DNA from: Harmothoe impar
Taxonomy: Eukaryota > Annelida > Polychaeta > Phyllodocida > Polynoidae
Assembly (NCBI GenBank): GCA_947462335.1
Contig: OX381715.1
Span: forward strand, 42,687,472 to 42,751,471
Direction of reading: 5' to 3'
DNA: 64,000 nucleotides
Below are positions 32,120-42,911 of this stretch, in pieces. The position numbers and the translations under genes were made by a program. Under the pieces are notes generated by a model. The model was not told where the DNA came from and ran no database searches. It saw only the letters and a program-made list of their open reading frames with translations. Position 1 is the first letter of the stretch. Each line of letters begins with the position of its first letter.

Positions 32120-32490
32120 TGGTTCTAGGACAAGTAACCCCCGGACATCTACCCCCTGCTATTTACCCCCACTGGACATCTACCCACTAGGATTTTTATC
32201 CCCCAAGGAGTTTTACCCCCTAGGACATCCACCCCTATGGACACCTACCTCCTTGGACTTTTACCTTCTAGGACGTTTACTTTTGGGGACATCTACCTTC
32301 TCCACATGGTATGACTCAACCATATGGGCATCTGGAAGCCCAGGGGCGAGTTCTATGTACAAGTGGGGTAGATGTCCTAGGGGATAGATGTCCTAGCACT
32401 AGCAGATAGAGGTCCTGGGGGGGGAAGATGTCCACGGGGGTAAATGGTAACGGGTAGATGTCCGGGAGGTAGATGTCTGGGGGTACTTGT
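32120..32490. repeat. inverted pair of degenerate minisatellites
   Basis: From about 32120 to 32310 the sequence repeats GGACATCTACCCCC-like units. From about 32364 to 32490 the same unit repeats in the opposite orientation (GGGTAGATGTCC). The two arrays could pair into a long imperfect stem around a ~50-nt centre. Confidence 0.55.
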
Positions 32491-32622
32491 CCTGACACCC
32501 TCGTGGTAACTGGAGCATCCCCCGGGAACATCCACAACAAATCGCACTGCAACACTTAAAGTTCATCCAACCTGTTAACTCTTTAACTACGGCACTCTGT
32601 GAAAGATGGCATTTGTTGTCCT

Positions 32623-32675
32623 GATGCACCAATGCAGCCCTAGGGAGTAACTTGCCCGTGCTGCATTGGTGCATC
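32623..32675. repeat. perfect 16-bp hairpin, same family as 3428-3466
   Basis: GATGCACCAATGCAGC at 32623-32638 and its exact reverse complement at 32660-32675 flank a 21-nt loop containing GAGTAACTTGC. Confidence 0.6.
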
Positions 32676-32832
32676 ATGGAAACCCTCTAGAACTGTCTCC
32701 TACGGTGGCCGTCAAGGGTGGCTAAAAGAAAATGTCACTATTTTATATTTTACATCCTCGGCCAATGTTGACAGTTGACAGAAAGAATTTTCGTGGTTGA
32801 CAGCAACGGCCCAATAAATACTGCGTTACTGA

Positions 32833-33590
32833 TGAGTTCCGCAAGGAGCAGTCTTATCCCCCACCATATTCAACTCAGTCATGACTGAGTTACACGACTT
32901 ACAAATTCCACACACAAAAGTCCTCTCATTTGCGGACGATGTGGCATTGGTAATCACGGCAGCTGACAACATTGTAGCAAAAGCACAAAACGCCCTAAAC
33001 ATGGTTTATGCCTGTTGCAATCATTTAGGATTGAAGATATCAATGGCAAAAACTAAAGCCATGATATATGATCAGAATCACATAAATGCTCCACTATCGA
33101 TTGCTGGACAAGAGATAGAATGGACTCGCTCCTTCAAATATTTAGGAGTCATTTTTGACAGCCATCTCACCTTTGAACCGGAATTGGAATATCTAAACAA
33201 GAGAATGAGAGAGAGATTAAACGTGATGCGTTCCATCTCAGCTCCCACTTGGGGTATTTCAAGATCCAACTATTACTGTTTTACACACAAGCCATCCACT
33301 CTATCATGGATTACGCTGCACCCGCTTTGTTTACACGTTCACTCCAGAGAAGTGGATATACAAAAACGGAGGAAATCCATGAGTAAGCTAGATAGTGTTA
33401 CAAGTGTCAGCAGTAAGAACTGCATTGGGGGCATCACGCTACACTAAGATCACCTGTATGCAGAGAGAAGAAGACCTTCCCTCCCTCGTAGACCGGATAG
33501 ACTATCTAGGTCAATCCTTTTTGTCATCCGTGGCTTCCGGCTTGCAATCAGACTTCAGGATAGCGTTAAGAGACCACATGTACAAATGAA
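32833..33590 (+). pseudogene. 3' fragment of a LINE reverse transcriptase
   Basis: The fragment begins at a mutated GVPQG box (VPQGAVLSPTIFN, with a TGA for the first Gly) and continues through FADDVALVITAA, LGLKISMAKTKAM and SFKYLGVIFDSHLTF. After frameshifts it carries AIHSIMDYAAPALFTRSLQ and a C-terminal thumb-like part (ALGASRYTKITCMQREE, LPSLVDRIDYLGQ). At least three frameshifts or stops are present. It is a different lineage from the LINEs at 42912, 54104 and 62378. Confidence 0.7.
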
Positions 33591-34207
33591 CAAATGAGTT
33601 ACACGTCACTACCAAAGAAAATGGGGAATGTTCTCTCATAAAAGAGAAACCAAAATATAGGCAGAGTAGCCAAAAACCTCACCCTTAAGCACAAAGGGAC
33701 TTCCTCTCCCTTGAGGACCACCACTGTTTATTATCAACACGGCTGGCCCGTGTCGATCCACAACCTTCATTACCAGAATGTCGCTACATTTTGGTATAGT
33801 TCCATTGGGACATACACTTTTGGAGGTACCCAACACCCAAAAGACATACATATTCTCCTAGCATAATATGCAAGAAAACGGCTCACGACACCCCTAATTA
33901 TCCTTGTGGCGAAGCCACGAGGACTACACCCTCATTAAGAGGTCAAACAAGGATGACAGTGAAGCGTTCAACGGATACTGCACTCTTTTCCTTTTCCTTT
34001 CCGAATCCCTTACAGCTCTCAGACTATTTGATTACTTTTGACAGGCAAAGCAACGATACGGCATCATCATTTCACCAGATCAATCTCTCTCATTGAACTC
34101 ACCCATCAGAACCTCGCACTCCGATCATCCTGGCGTGGCTATTACCAGGTCTGCAATGCCTGTCACCACCGGTGGCTTTAAAAGTTATCGTATCGTATCG
34201 TATCGAT
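33591..34207 (+). other. probable 3' UTR and tail of the LINE fragment
   Basis: No frame. The stretch ends in a short TATCG repeat at about 34186-34205 (GTTATCGTATCGTATCGTATCG), which looks like the simple-repeat tail of a LINE on the plus strand. Confidence 0.4.
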
Positions 34208-34960
34208 GACAAGGTAATGGATCACTGGGCCACCTGGACTCTGGGCCACCTGACTCTGGGCCACCTGTCTGGGGGCCTCCTGACCGGAGGCCCCCTAGAC
34301 CAGAGGGCCCCCCATGGCTGTTTGGGTCCCCTCATTTTTATTGCTTTTCTTGATGTTTTGGGGGATTACCCCGCTTTAACTTTTTTTCAAATGTTTCGAA
34401 AAAAAAAAGTGGCCGATGACGATGTGATGAAGCCTTTGACGATGTGATGACGGCCGATGACGTACTGATGACGTTTTGTTCACAACTTTGAGACCTATGA
34501 CAGCCCGATGATGGCCTGATGACGGCTGGCCGACTGTTCGACAGATTGGCGGTTCGACAGATCGGCAGTTCAACAGAATTTCCGGATTTTCGAGACTGTT
34601 CGACAGGACAGTTCGCCAGATTTTGCTTTCCAACAGACAGTATATAATATAATAATCAAAGAGAGTGGGGGGGGGGGTACATATAGGAACCAGCTTGAAA
34701 ACAGAAGTTATTCTAATAAATTTTGAATTGTACTTGTAACCAAATATTATGAACCAACTCGGTATCTAGACTAAGGTGCATTGTTAAATGCATTTTCTTT
34801 TATGTAGAGATATTGCGGAAACCCACTCTCCCTCCATATACATTTCTAATTGATACAGGTATACAGATTGAACTTGACAGTTGTTTTTATTTAATATAAT
34901 AAACATTTATATATCGGCATACAACTTGAAAAACGTAATCTGTCGAACTGTCCCGCTCAA
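34208..34960. other. repeat-like flank of the satellite
   Basis: A short GGGCCACCTG array lies at 34225-34300, and diverged GATGACG-like and TTCGACAG units at 34420-34625. The rest is unremarkable AT-rich sequence with a G-run at 34668. Confidence 0.4.
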
Positions 34961-36640
34961 AAAATAATTCTGTTCAATGGTCCCAGAATTCTGGCGAACA
35001 GTCTCTGTTGGAAAAGTCCTGTTGAATTGTCCAGTCGAACCAGGACAGCCTGATGATGGCCTGATGATGGCCTGATGACGGCCTGATGACGGCTTGATGA
35101 TGGCCTGATGACGGCCTGATGACGGCTTGATGACGGACTGATGACTGCCTGATGACGGCCTGATGACGGCCTGATGACGACCTGATGACAGCCTGATGAC
35201 GGCCTGATGACGGCCTGATGATGGCGGCCTGATGACGGCCAATGAGGGCCTGATGACGGCCTGATGACGGCCTGATCCTGGCCAATGACGGCCAATGACG
35301 GCCAATGACTGCCTGATGACGGCCTGATGACGGCCTGAAGTCCTGTTGAATTGTCCAGTCGAACCAGGACAGCCTGATGATGGCCTGATGGCGGCCTGAT
35401 GACGGCCTGATGACGGCCTGATGACGGCCTGATGACGGCCTGATGACGGCCTGATGACAGTCTGATGACAGCCTGATGATGGCCCATGGCGACCTGATGC
35501 TGGCCAATGATGGCTTGATGACAGTCTCATGATGGCTTGATGATGGCTTGATGATGGCCTCATGAAGGCGGCCTGATGACGGCCAATGACGGCCTGATGA
35601 CGACCTGATGACGGCCTGATGACGGCCTGATGACGGCCAATGACGGCCTGTTGACGGCCTGATGACAGCCCGATTATGGCGGCCTGATGATGGCAGCCTG
35701 ATGATGGCAGCCTGATGATGGCGGCCTGATGATGGCGGCCTGATGATGGCCAATGACTGCCTGATGACTGTCTGATGACTGCCTGATGACTGCCTGATGA
35801 CTGCCTGATGACTGCCTGATGACGGCCTGATGACGGCCTGATGACGGCCTGATGACGGCCTGATGACAGCCTGATGACGGCCTGATGACGGCCTGATCAC
35901 TGCCTGATGACGACCTGATGACTGCCTGATCACGGCCTGATCACGGCCTGATCACGGCCTGACCACGGCCTGATCCCGGCCAATGATGGCCAATGACGGC
36001 CAATGATAGCCTGATGATGGCTTGATGATGGCCAATGACAGCCTGATGACGGCCTGATGACGGCCTGACTACGGCCTGACTACGGCCTGATCATGGCCTG
36101 ATCACGGCCTGATCACGGCCTGATCACGGCCTGATCAAGGCCAATGATGGCCAATGATGCCCATAGAAAAATAATTCTGTTCAATGGTCCCAGAATTCTG
36201 GCGAACAGTCTCTGTTGGAAAAGTCCTGTTGAATTGTCCAGTCGAACCAGGACAGCCTGATGATGGCCTGATGACGGCCTGATGACGGCCTGATGACGGC
36301 TTGATGATGGCCTGATGACGGCCTGATGACGGCTTGATGACGGACTGATGACTGCCTGATGACGACCTGATGACAGCCTGATCACGGCCTGATCACGGCC
36401 TGATCACGGCCTGACCACGGCCTGATCCCGGCCAATGATGGCCAATGACGGCCAATGATAGCCTGATGATGGCCTGATGATGGCCAATGACAGCCTGATG
36501 ACGGCCTGATGACGGCCTGACTACGGCCTGACTACGGCCTGATCATGGCCTGATCACGGCCTGATCACGGCCTGATCACGGCCTGATCAAGGCCAATGAT
36601 GGCCAATGATGCCCATAGAGTAAATATGGGTTATATTGCT
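34961..36640. repeat. 11-bp satellite (GGCCTGATGAC) with higher-order repeats
   Basis: The basic unit is GGCCTGATGAC, with variants (GGCCAATGAC, CTGATCACGGC and others). A non-satellite block (AAAATAATTCTGTTCAATGG to CCAGTCGAACCAGGACAGCC) occurs at 34961-35055 and again at 36168-36255, with a shorter piece at 35338-35375. A second composite block at about 35930-36166 recurs at 36390-36622. So the array has been duplicated in units of several hundred bases. The minus strand is open for long distances in all three frames because 11 bp is not a multiple of three. This is not a gene. Confidence 0.85.
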
Positions 36641-37990
36641 GCATCATTGAATCGTCATTGAAGGCAAATGACCGCCTGATGACAGCTAATGACGGCAAAT
36701 AACATGTGATGATGGCCAATGACGATGTGCTGACGGCCTCACACACAACTGTGCAAAATATCCTACCACTAATTCTTAAAAATAACAAAATAAAAAGTAA
36801 ATATTATCCAATTGTTTCCAAATTTTCACCAATTCACAACATCATGATGAAACACCCACACATCAAAAACCAAAGCGTTCGAACAGCAAGTTTAGTAATT
36901 ATTAGACATTGTTTTTCAAAACTTCCAGCATTTTTAACACAATAACCGCCAGTCTGAAAAATATGAAAAAATCACTTAAGTATATTTACCAGTAGGCCTT
37001 TTCATAAAATTATATCTTTAAGAGATGAACTCATTTTTTCGGGTTTGCTTAGCCGCGCCAGCGGCCCGGGAGCAACGCGACAAACCCTATTAATGTTTTC
37101 GTTTTGCATGTGCCCCGCATGGGGCACTGTGACGTCACAAGACAGATTGTGGTAATGAAAATAATGTAAACAATAATCTCTTTAGGGTCAGAGGGATAAC
37201 CCCTGAACGAATTTCGCTTCCTAGATTTTATAGGTCCACAAATATATACATTTAGCCTCATGATAGGCCTATTATGAGTGAGTATACGATAGGCCTACTG
37301 GTAATTTTTCTGTCACATTTGTCGTTTTGCCGTCGGAGGCCCACTTGTGCAAACGAAAATGAACGTTGGAATTCGGATCGTGAACCTCAATCCAATTGTA
37401 ATTGTAGTACGGAACTATAGCCCATGCTAAATCAAGGTCAAAAGAATAGACGTACACTTACATTAGGCTAATTGAGAAAATCGAGAACAAAGGGTTGCAC
37501 CACATGAGAAAGTGGGGGTCGTATTGCTGCGTAGGTAGTAACTAAGGCCGCAGTGGCCTGATAGGATCCCATGGTAACGTCACTAAGCAGTGCGCCATGA
37601 ATATGGGAAAGCCAGACGCCGCACTGCTTCCCGCGTACAAAGCAGCGTCAGTAGTTTCCCACGCTGGGGCTCTGTCAATGTTGTTTTCTGCAGCCAAGAT
37701 CCGCCCACCCTTAGAATTGTGCGTGTATATTTAGAATATTGAGAAAGTGGTGAGGGGGCATGATATAGGCCTAGGCAATGTACTGGGGGTATTGAATTTA
37801 AGTATCCCCCCCCCCCTCCGTAGATCTGCCCCTGGGCTACAGATCTAGGCCCCGGGATCTAGGTCTATAAGTACAATATTGGGTTGATTGGATAGGGTCG
37901 GGGATGGGATGACTATCAATTAGGCTAGGCCTACTGTTGGGACTATTTATCAGGCTTACAATAACTAGGACGGGTGTGAGCAGTTATTAT
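36641..37990. other. intergenic sequence
   Basis: Satellite-like fragments continue to about 36735. A minus-strand frame at 37272-37457 (AIVPYYNYNWIEVHDP) reads like protein and has an upstream TTTAG, but no donor or domain supports it as an exon. No other gene is supported. Confidence 0.3.
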
Positions 37991-38164
37991 CATGGGCGTG
38001 GCAAGCAGTTTCAAAGTGGGGGGGGGACTGAGGGGTATTTTGACCCTTTTTGAGCCCATTTTACTGACCTTTTAGGTTTGACCTTTTTTTGGGTTGGTCA
38101 AAAGTGGGGGGGGGGGGGGGGGCATGTCCCCATCCCCCCATCCCCCCTGGTTGCCACGCCCCTG
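37991..38164. mobile_element. short foldback element with GGGCGTGGCAA ends
   Basis: The left end reads CATGGGCGTGGCAAGCAG, and the right end is its imperfect inverse (CTGGTTGCCACGCCCCTG). The interior is G-rich with a run of about eighteen Gs. The flanks (TTATTAT and TAATTAT) are similar but not exact. It is non-coding. Confidence 0.4.
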
Positions 38165-38378
38165 TAATTATAATCTTGAGGGTTTTCTGGATTCTTTATG
38201 GAATATATAATCAAGTTATTTTATGATTTAAATATCAATGTAATTTGATAAGGCGAGGGGGGCTGCGAAACGTTCCACGTTCCCTGTAAATAATAAATGA
38301 ACACTCTCTAAGTTAGGCCCAGGTAGTCACACCTAGAAGTGCGTAGGCCTATAGTACTACTATTATTATTTATATCCA

Positions 38379-38690
38379 GGCCAAATGAAAAAAAAAGTGT
38401 GTTTCAGGTTACCCGACCCTACCTAGCAAAAAAGGGCCAACCCTGGAAAGTTTTATGCAATTATGATTTTTTTTTTATATATTAGGTCATTTTGGGTCTA
38501 TTTAAGGGTCGATCTGATAGCTCATGAGTCGAGGCGGTCGTCGGCGAATCAGCATTGAAATTTCTGAGTTGATTTCTGGGTACTTTTCAGGCCAAAGTAA
38601 AGAAAACAAATCTTTAGAAAAAAAGAAAATCCGACCCACCTACCCTAGATTTTTGGACCATGTAACCTGAAACACACCCTTTTTTTGGCC
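38379..38690. mobile_element. MITE-like element with ~34-bp inverted ends
   Basis: The left arm, 38379-38412, is GGCCAAATG, an A-run, then GTGTGTTTCAGGTTAC. The right arm at 38662-38690 is its inverse (GTAACCTGAAACACAC, T-run, GGCC), and weaker pairing extends inward (CCCTACCTA/TACCCTAGA). The element is 312 bp and non-coding. Confidence 0.55.
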
Positions 38691-39095
38691 CTATAAAGGT
38701 AAAATGAGGTAGCAGTAGCAATTATTCATTGAAATCAAGGGTGTCAAAATCTTATACGCCCACCCCCACTATGGCAAGGTAAAAATCTTTCATGCTCCCC
38801 CATACAAAATGTCCACTCCCTAACACCATGGAGTTCTGTTGACATTTAGTAACTCAAGAAAATTGTAGGTAGGCCTAGTCCTTGAAAGAAGCATTGCCTA
38901 TAGGCCCCTAGGCCCCTGTATAGCGAGAACATATTGGTAGGCCTACATAGGTCTTATAAGCCTAATTTTATTTTTGTATTAGGGCCTATGCCTATATCAA
39001 ATACAGCATTTATACATAATTACATATCAATCAATCATTCATTATGACCTAAAATACAAACCACGTCAGGACATTGTGTTGTGACGTGGCGGATG

Positions 39096-39169
39096 CAAGA
39101 AAAATGTGGCTTTGACCACGGTCGGGTGCGCCAGCAAACCCGACCGTGGTCAAAGCCACATTTTTCTTG
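39096..39169. repeat. perfect 32-bp-arm hairpin
   Basis: Arms 39096-39127 and 39138-39169 are exact reverse complements over 32 bp around a 10-nt loop (GCGCCAGCAA). A smaller inverted pair (CCACGTCA/TGACGTGG, 39061-39089) lies just upstream. No mismatch in 32 bp implies recent origin or selection. Confidence 0.75.
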
Positions 39170-39237
39170 TTTATGGTCATATGGCTTGGCGCCACGATCG
39201 TGGGAATGATGGCCAATGACGCGGCAATGACAGCCGA

Positions 39238-39362
39238 CCCAGCTAACAAAAAACGTTTTCAGAACGTTTTAAAACGTTTTTATATGGTTTGTAAGAAAAC
39301 GTTTGTTTCCAAACATTTTGAAACGTTTTTAAAACGTTTGGAAACAAACGTTTTTGTACAAA
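39238..39362. mobile_element. AACGTT-repeat element, one end missing
   Basis: This begins CCCAGCTAACAAAAAACG and continues as alternating AACGTTTT/AAAACGTTT blocks including a GTTTCCAAAC/GTTTGGAAAC inversion. The expected CTGGG end is not found. Confidence 0.5.
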
Positions 39363-39524
39363 GCTTGTCTAGCACTTTTGTAGGCTTATTTTTTCCCTTA
39401 ACCTCTAAGCCTAAAGACGGTACATTGGTAATTATTCACAACATCAAGACATAGTTGTACATTTGATTTAGACCACTCTTTTGAAAAATAAAATAAAGCA
39501 CTTCACATTAACCAAAGTAGCTGC

Positions 39525-39597
39525 CGGATTTGAACCTGCACAAGTTGTAAGCTGAGCTCTGAAGGCAGCAACCTAACCCATGTGGCCACGGAGTCTG
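39525..39597 (-). repeat. tRNA-like sequence
   Basis: On the minus strand an A-box-like TGGCCACATGGGTTAGG is followed about 35 nt later by GGTTCAAATCC. This is consistent with a tRNA-derived SINE head or tRNA relic. Acceptor pairing is poor. Confidence 0.4.
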
Positions 39598-39734
39598 CAT
39601 GTTGGTACAGGCTGTATGGTGGCTATGTACACAGAAATTCCGGGAAGTGTGTAGTATATAGTGTTAAAATATCCATTAACCTTTCCCCCCCATTTCTGTA
39701 TACATAGCCCCCATTTCAGCCATTTAAAAAATTG

Positions 39735-39796
39735 CTGGTCAAAGACTACACCGGTCAAAGACTACACAGGTCAAAGACGACACCCGGTCAAAGACG
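39735..39796. repeat. tandem GGTCAAAGAC units, arm of a foldback family
   Basis: Four ~16-bp units (GGTCAAAGACNACACC) are followed by a tail (ACAAACTCATGAGACAC) resembling the tail of the element at 48792-49078. Only one arm is seen here. Confidence 0.45.
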
Positions 39797-39829
39797 TTTC
39801 AATTGTTACAAACTCATGAGACACGGCCT

Positions 39830-40667
39830 ACAGGGTAATGGAAGGGAGTCCTTCTACGAGACTATTGGAGTACATGGAATAAATCTTAACCCATTGAGGG
39901 CGGATGTGGTCACCCATAACTCTATGGGATTTAGGAATGTCCCGGCCCCAGGGAGAAATTTTGGAAAGTTTCCTGGCCCCATGACTAAAAATAAAAATAT
40001 CTGGTCGGCCTCAATGGTTTAAGCACTAGAATATAGGCAGACACAATACACAAGTACCTGCAGATAGATTGTCCTCATTAATACATGCACCCTGTAGTGG
40101 GAAATGCTTTATTTACTAAATCCTGACAGAAGATTAAAGTATAAAGTGTTGGCTATAGGCGGGTATTCTTTTATAGATGATGTCAGGATTTTGACACTAT
40201 TAATTTTAGCCTGATGGTTGCGAGATGATAACAAAACTATAGTATTTGGAGACTATTTAGCCTTACATACTATTTAGCCTTAGTGATGGAACGATGACGC
40301 TAATGGGCTAACAAGCGTGACGCAGCTGGCTCCAGCCTATTGGATTATTTAATTGAGTTAATTCACTTCTACACTGCAAAGTTCGCGACAAATATCTGGG
40401 GGAGTATACAATTGATATTTGCTGAAGATTTGGTGAAGAAATATCAAATATTTAAAAAGTTAGAGCAACTTTAACTTTCTAATGCCGTGGATTTAAAAAG
40501 TGACGGTTATTGGACGATATTAGGTGAAGTTACCCATACCTACAACGTTGGAGCTACTCGGAGCTGCTCGGTTCAAAAAAGTGGACTATTTCAATACTAT
40601 ATTCCTGCTATATTTCTACTTTAATGAACATTATACAAGCTTATATTGAATTATAACTAAATTCAAT
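39830..40667 (+). other. probable 5' UTR/promoter region of the NADAR-LINE
   Basis: No other gene is present. The sequence upstream of ORF1 contains TGACGC motifs near 40276 and 40318. It likely holds the LINE 5' end, but the boundary cannot be placed without another copy. Confidence 0.35.
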
Positions 40668-42002
40668 ATGCCTTCTAGAGTAGAGCAAAGGATTGAGGAG
40701 CTGTTTGGTGAGGTTAAGCGGGTGAGAGAGTCAGTCGAGCTGCTCGCCGGCCTCACTAGTCGAGTTGACGCTGTAGAGAAACTTTTACTGCCGTTGAAAG
40801 AAACGGTTGGTGATATCGAAGTGGCCACACAAAGTCATAGTGATCTTCTTGAATCCCATGTGTTAAAGATTGATAGCAACACTAAGGTGGGTGAGGAAAC
40901 AGTGGTTAGAGTAGATGTTCTAGAGAAAGATATCAAAGACTTCTCTGATGGACTGGAGTTTAAGGAGGCCATTAAAGTAGCTGTCCAAGTAGCGGTCGAG
41001 GAGGCTATGAAGAAGAAGGAAGAGAAGGATAAGAGTAATGTGAAGGTTGAGGCTATCCAAGATAAAAGAAAGTTTAACCTCTTGTTGCTGAATGTACCAG
41101 AGTACAAAAGGGAGAATCTCATGAGAGACGTCTGTGGAATACTGATCCCATTGAAGAGGAATTTTAGGAATGATATAGTTCATGTCAAAAGGCTGGGGGT
41201 TTTCTCTGGAGTAAATGCACCTAGGCCTATCCTCATTGAGTTCCAATCAACTAGAGTGAGGGACTATGTTCTTCATAAAAGATTCGCCATTAGAGACACT
41301 GACGATAAGAGATGCAGGAAATTTACCATAGTGGAAGACGTAGACGAGGAAACTAAGAAAGTACGAGAAACAGTGAGGGGAATCGTCAATCTGGGGGAGC
41401 AGCTCAAGTTGGAAGTCAGGCAGGCTGGTGATTTTGTGCTATTAAAAGGGAAACCTTACAATGGTAAAAATGAACTTCATCTTCTCCCAGAGGAACTATC
41501 AGTTGAAAAGGCATTCACTCGCAAGTTGGAGAAAGGGGTTATGTTCCAGGGGGAGCATAGCTTCTTGTCTAATTTCTACCCGGAGAAGATATCATTTCAA
41601 GGCACTGATTATACATGTAACGAGCAAGCTCTGTTCCATGTGAAGGCACAGATTTGTGGAGATGCTGCCAGAGGGAGGGAGATTATGAAGGAGACGGATC
41701 CCAAGAAAATAAAAAGATTGGGAAAAGAAATCAAGAACAATGACCCATGGCTGGCTCAGCAAAAGAACATATTAAAGGAGATTAACCTAGTCAAGTTCAC
41801 CATTCCGGAGATGAAGGCTAAGCTGTTGGACACTGGAATTAAGCCAATATGGGAATGCTCTGGATGTCCCTATTGGGGTGTAGGAGTCCATTTGCTATCA
41901 AAAGACATTGAAGTTGGTAAGTGGCATGGACAGAACATCTTCGGTCAGATGTTGGTGGAAATCCGAAGAGAAAAGAGAACTGAGACCCAGCATAGAGTCT
42001 AG
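40668..42002 (+). CDS. LINE ORF1: coiled coil, RRM-like domain and C-terminal NADAR domain
   Basis: This 444-residue protein has three parts. Residues ~1-120 are a heptad-rich coiled coil (RIEELFGEVKRVRESVELL). Residues ~130-245 look like the RRM of L1/CR1-type ORF1 proteins (KFNLLLLNVPEYKRENL, VHVKRLG, RPILIEF). Residues ~291-436 match the NADAR/YbiA fold. The NADAR signatures are FLSNFYP, CNEQALFHVKA (Glu319), KRLGKEIKNNDPW, LLDTGIKPIWECS (Glu396), YWGVGV (Trp403) and GQNIFGQMLVEIR. NADAR proteins act on NAD- or ADP-ribose-linked substrates, including N-glycosidic bonds. The first two parts should bind the element RNA and trimerise. What a NADAR domain does for a retrotransposon is not known to me. 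Confidence 0.85.
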   Translation: MPSRVEQRIEELFGEVKRVRESVELLAGLTSRVDAVEKLLLPLKETVGDIEVATQSHSDLLESHVLKIDSNTKVGEETVVRVDVLEKDIKDFSDGLEFKEAIKVAVQVAVEEAMKKKEEKDKSNVKVEAIQDKRKFNLLLLNVPEYKRENLMRDVCGILIPLKRNFRNDIVHVKRLGVFSGVNAPRPILIEFQSTRVRDYVLHKRFAIRDTDDKRCRKFTIVEDVDEETKKVRETVRGIVNLGEQLKLEVRQAGDFVLLKGKPYNGKNELHLLPEELSVEKAFTRKLEKGVMFQGEHSFLSNFYPEKISFQGTDYTCNEQALFHVKAQICGDAARGREIMKETDPKKIKRLGKEIKNNDPWLAQQKNILKEINLVKFTIPEMKAKLLDTGIKPIWECSGCPYWGVGVHLLSKDIEVGKWHGQNIFGQMLVEIRREKRTETQHRV

Positions 42003-42911
42003 AAACTTTTGTTGTTGACCGAAGCAGTTTTCTTTATGAAATAATTTTTTTCAGTTGTCATAATTCTAGCACACAGTAGATAAACATGTTTACATTAATC
42101 ATACTTAATCTGGCTATTTAATTTGGCGTACTTGCTTAGGAATTAATTAATTTGTAAAGGCCGGTAGCGGTGCGAGTATTAGTCTCAAGTTTAGACTGAG
42201 GCGGCAAAGGTAAATAGATGACGTCACGAAGCGTTCAGTAGCCGGGTAACAAGGCGCGCTCCTTAGCGTCTCTTAGTAACGGTAGTCATGGCAACACTGC
42301 AAACAATATGGCGGATCAGTGAGTCGACTTCATCGTGTCGTCGCTTCTCTCTGTGTATGTACTTGGCTTTTTATAATAGTTATATAGTGATTATAATGGA
42401 TTATTATAGCCTAAGCATTGTATTATATCCACTAGATTATAGTGGCAAAGTTATAAGGCGCTGTAATGTCCGCTGTTTATTTAAAATAGAAAACATATGC
42501 GTAAGACTGCTTCGGTCATGTGTGTTTATACAAGTTTCCTCGTATGCATTTATCAATGATGTATATTGGGTATCTTTCAAGGTTCTAATAAGGTGTTTAG
42601 AGCTTTGTCATTATTGACTCAGGGAAGCGAGTCTAGGGAGGGTTGTATAAATCAATACGCTAGAATATATGAGGTTTATTTGTGAAAAAATTAGCTTTGT
42701 CGCAGTTAATTTAATCACATGTATTTGAATTGTCGATACTATCTATTCTTTCTAGTGCTATTTCTATAATATCAATGATTATATTTGAGAACTCAATTTA
42801 TATATTTCTAATTGCTGGAAGTCAGCAAGTTATCTTTCCACTATTGTGCAAATTGTTAACAACGCAATCCCCCCCCCTCCCCCCCCCCCTCATCAAATCT
42901 CATCATACAAC
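42003..42911 (+). other. inter-ORF spacer with promoter-like motifs
   Basis: The 909-bp gap between ORF1 and ORF2 is unusually long. It contains a consensus cAMP-response element TGACGTCA (42219-42226), a YY1-like ATATGGCGG (42306-42314) in GC-richer DNA, and a C-tract of about 20 at 42869-42889 just before the ORF2 ATG. It may be an internal promoter driving ORF2, or the start of a separate element. Confidence 0.4.

Noticed and set aside
34907..35933. Three long overlapping minus-strand ORFs (218, 176 and 319 codons)
   Set aside because: They are the same 11-bp satellite read in different frames. The absence of stops follows from the repeat unit, not from coding selection.
34961..36640. CRISPR-like array
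   Set aside because: Units are 11 bp, contiguous and degenerate, with no unique spacers. The context is eukaryotic.
37554..37690. Possible MITE from CACTAAGCAGTGCG and CGCACTGCTT
   Set aside because: The inverted match is only about 10 bp, with no terminal symmetry or duplicated target.
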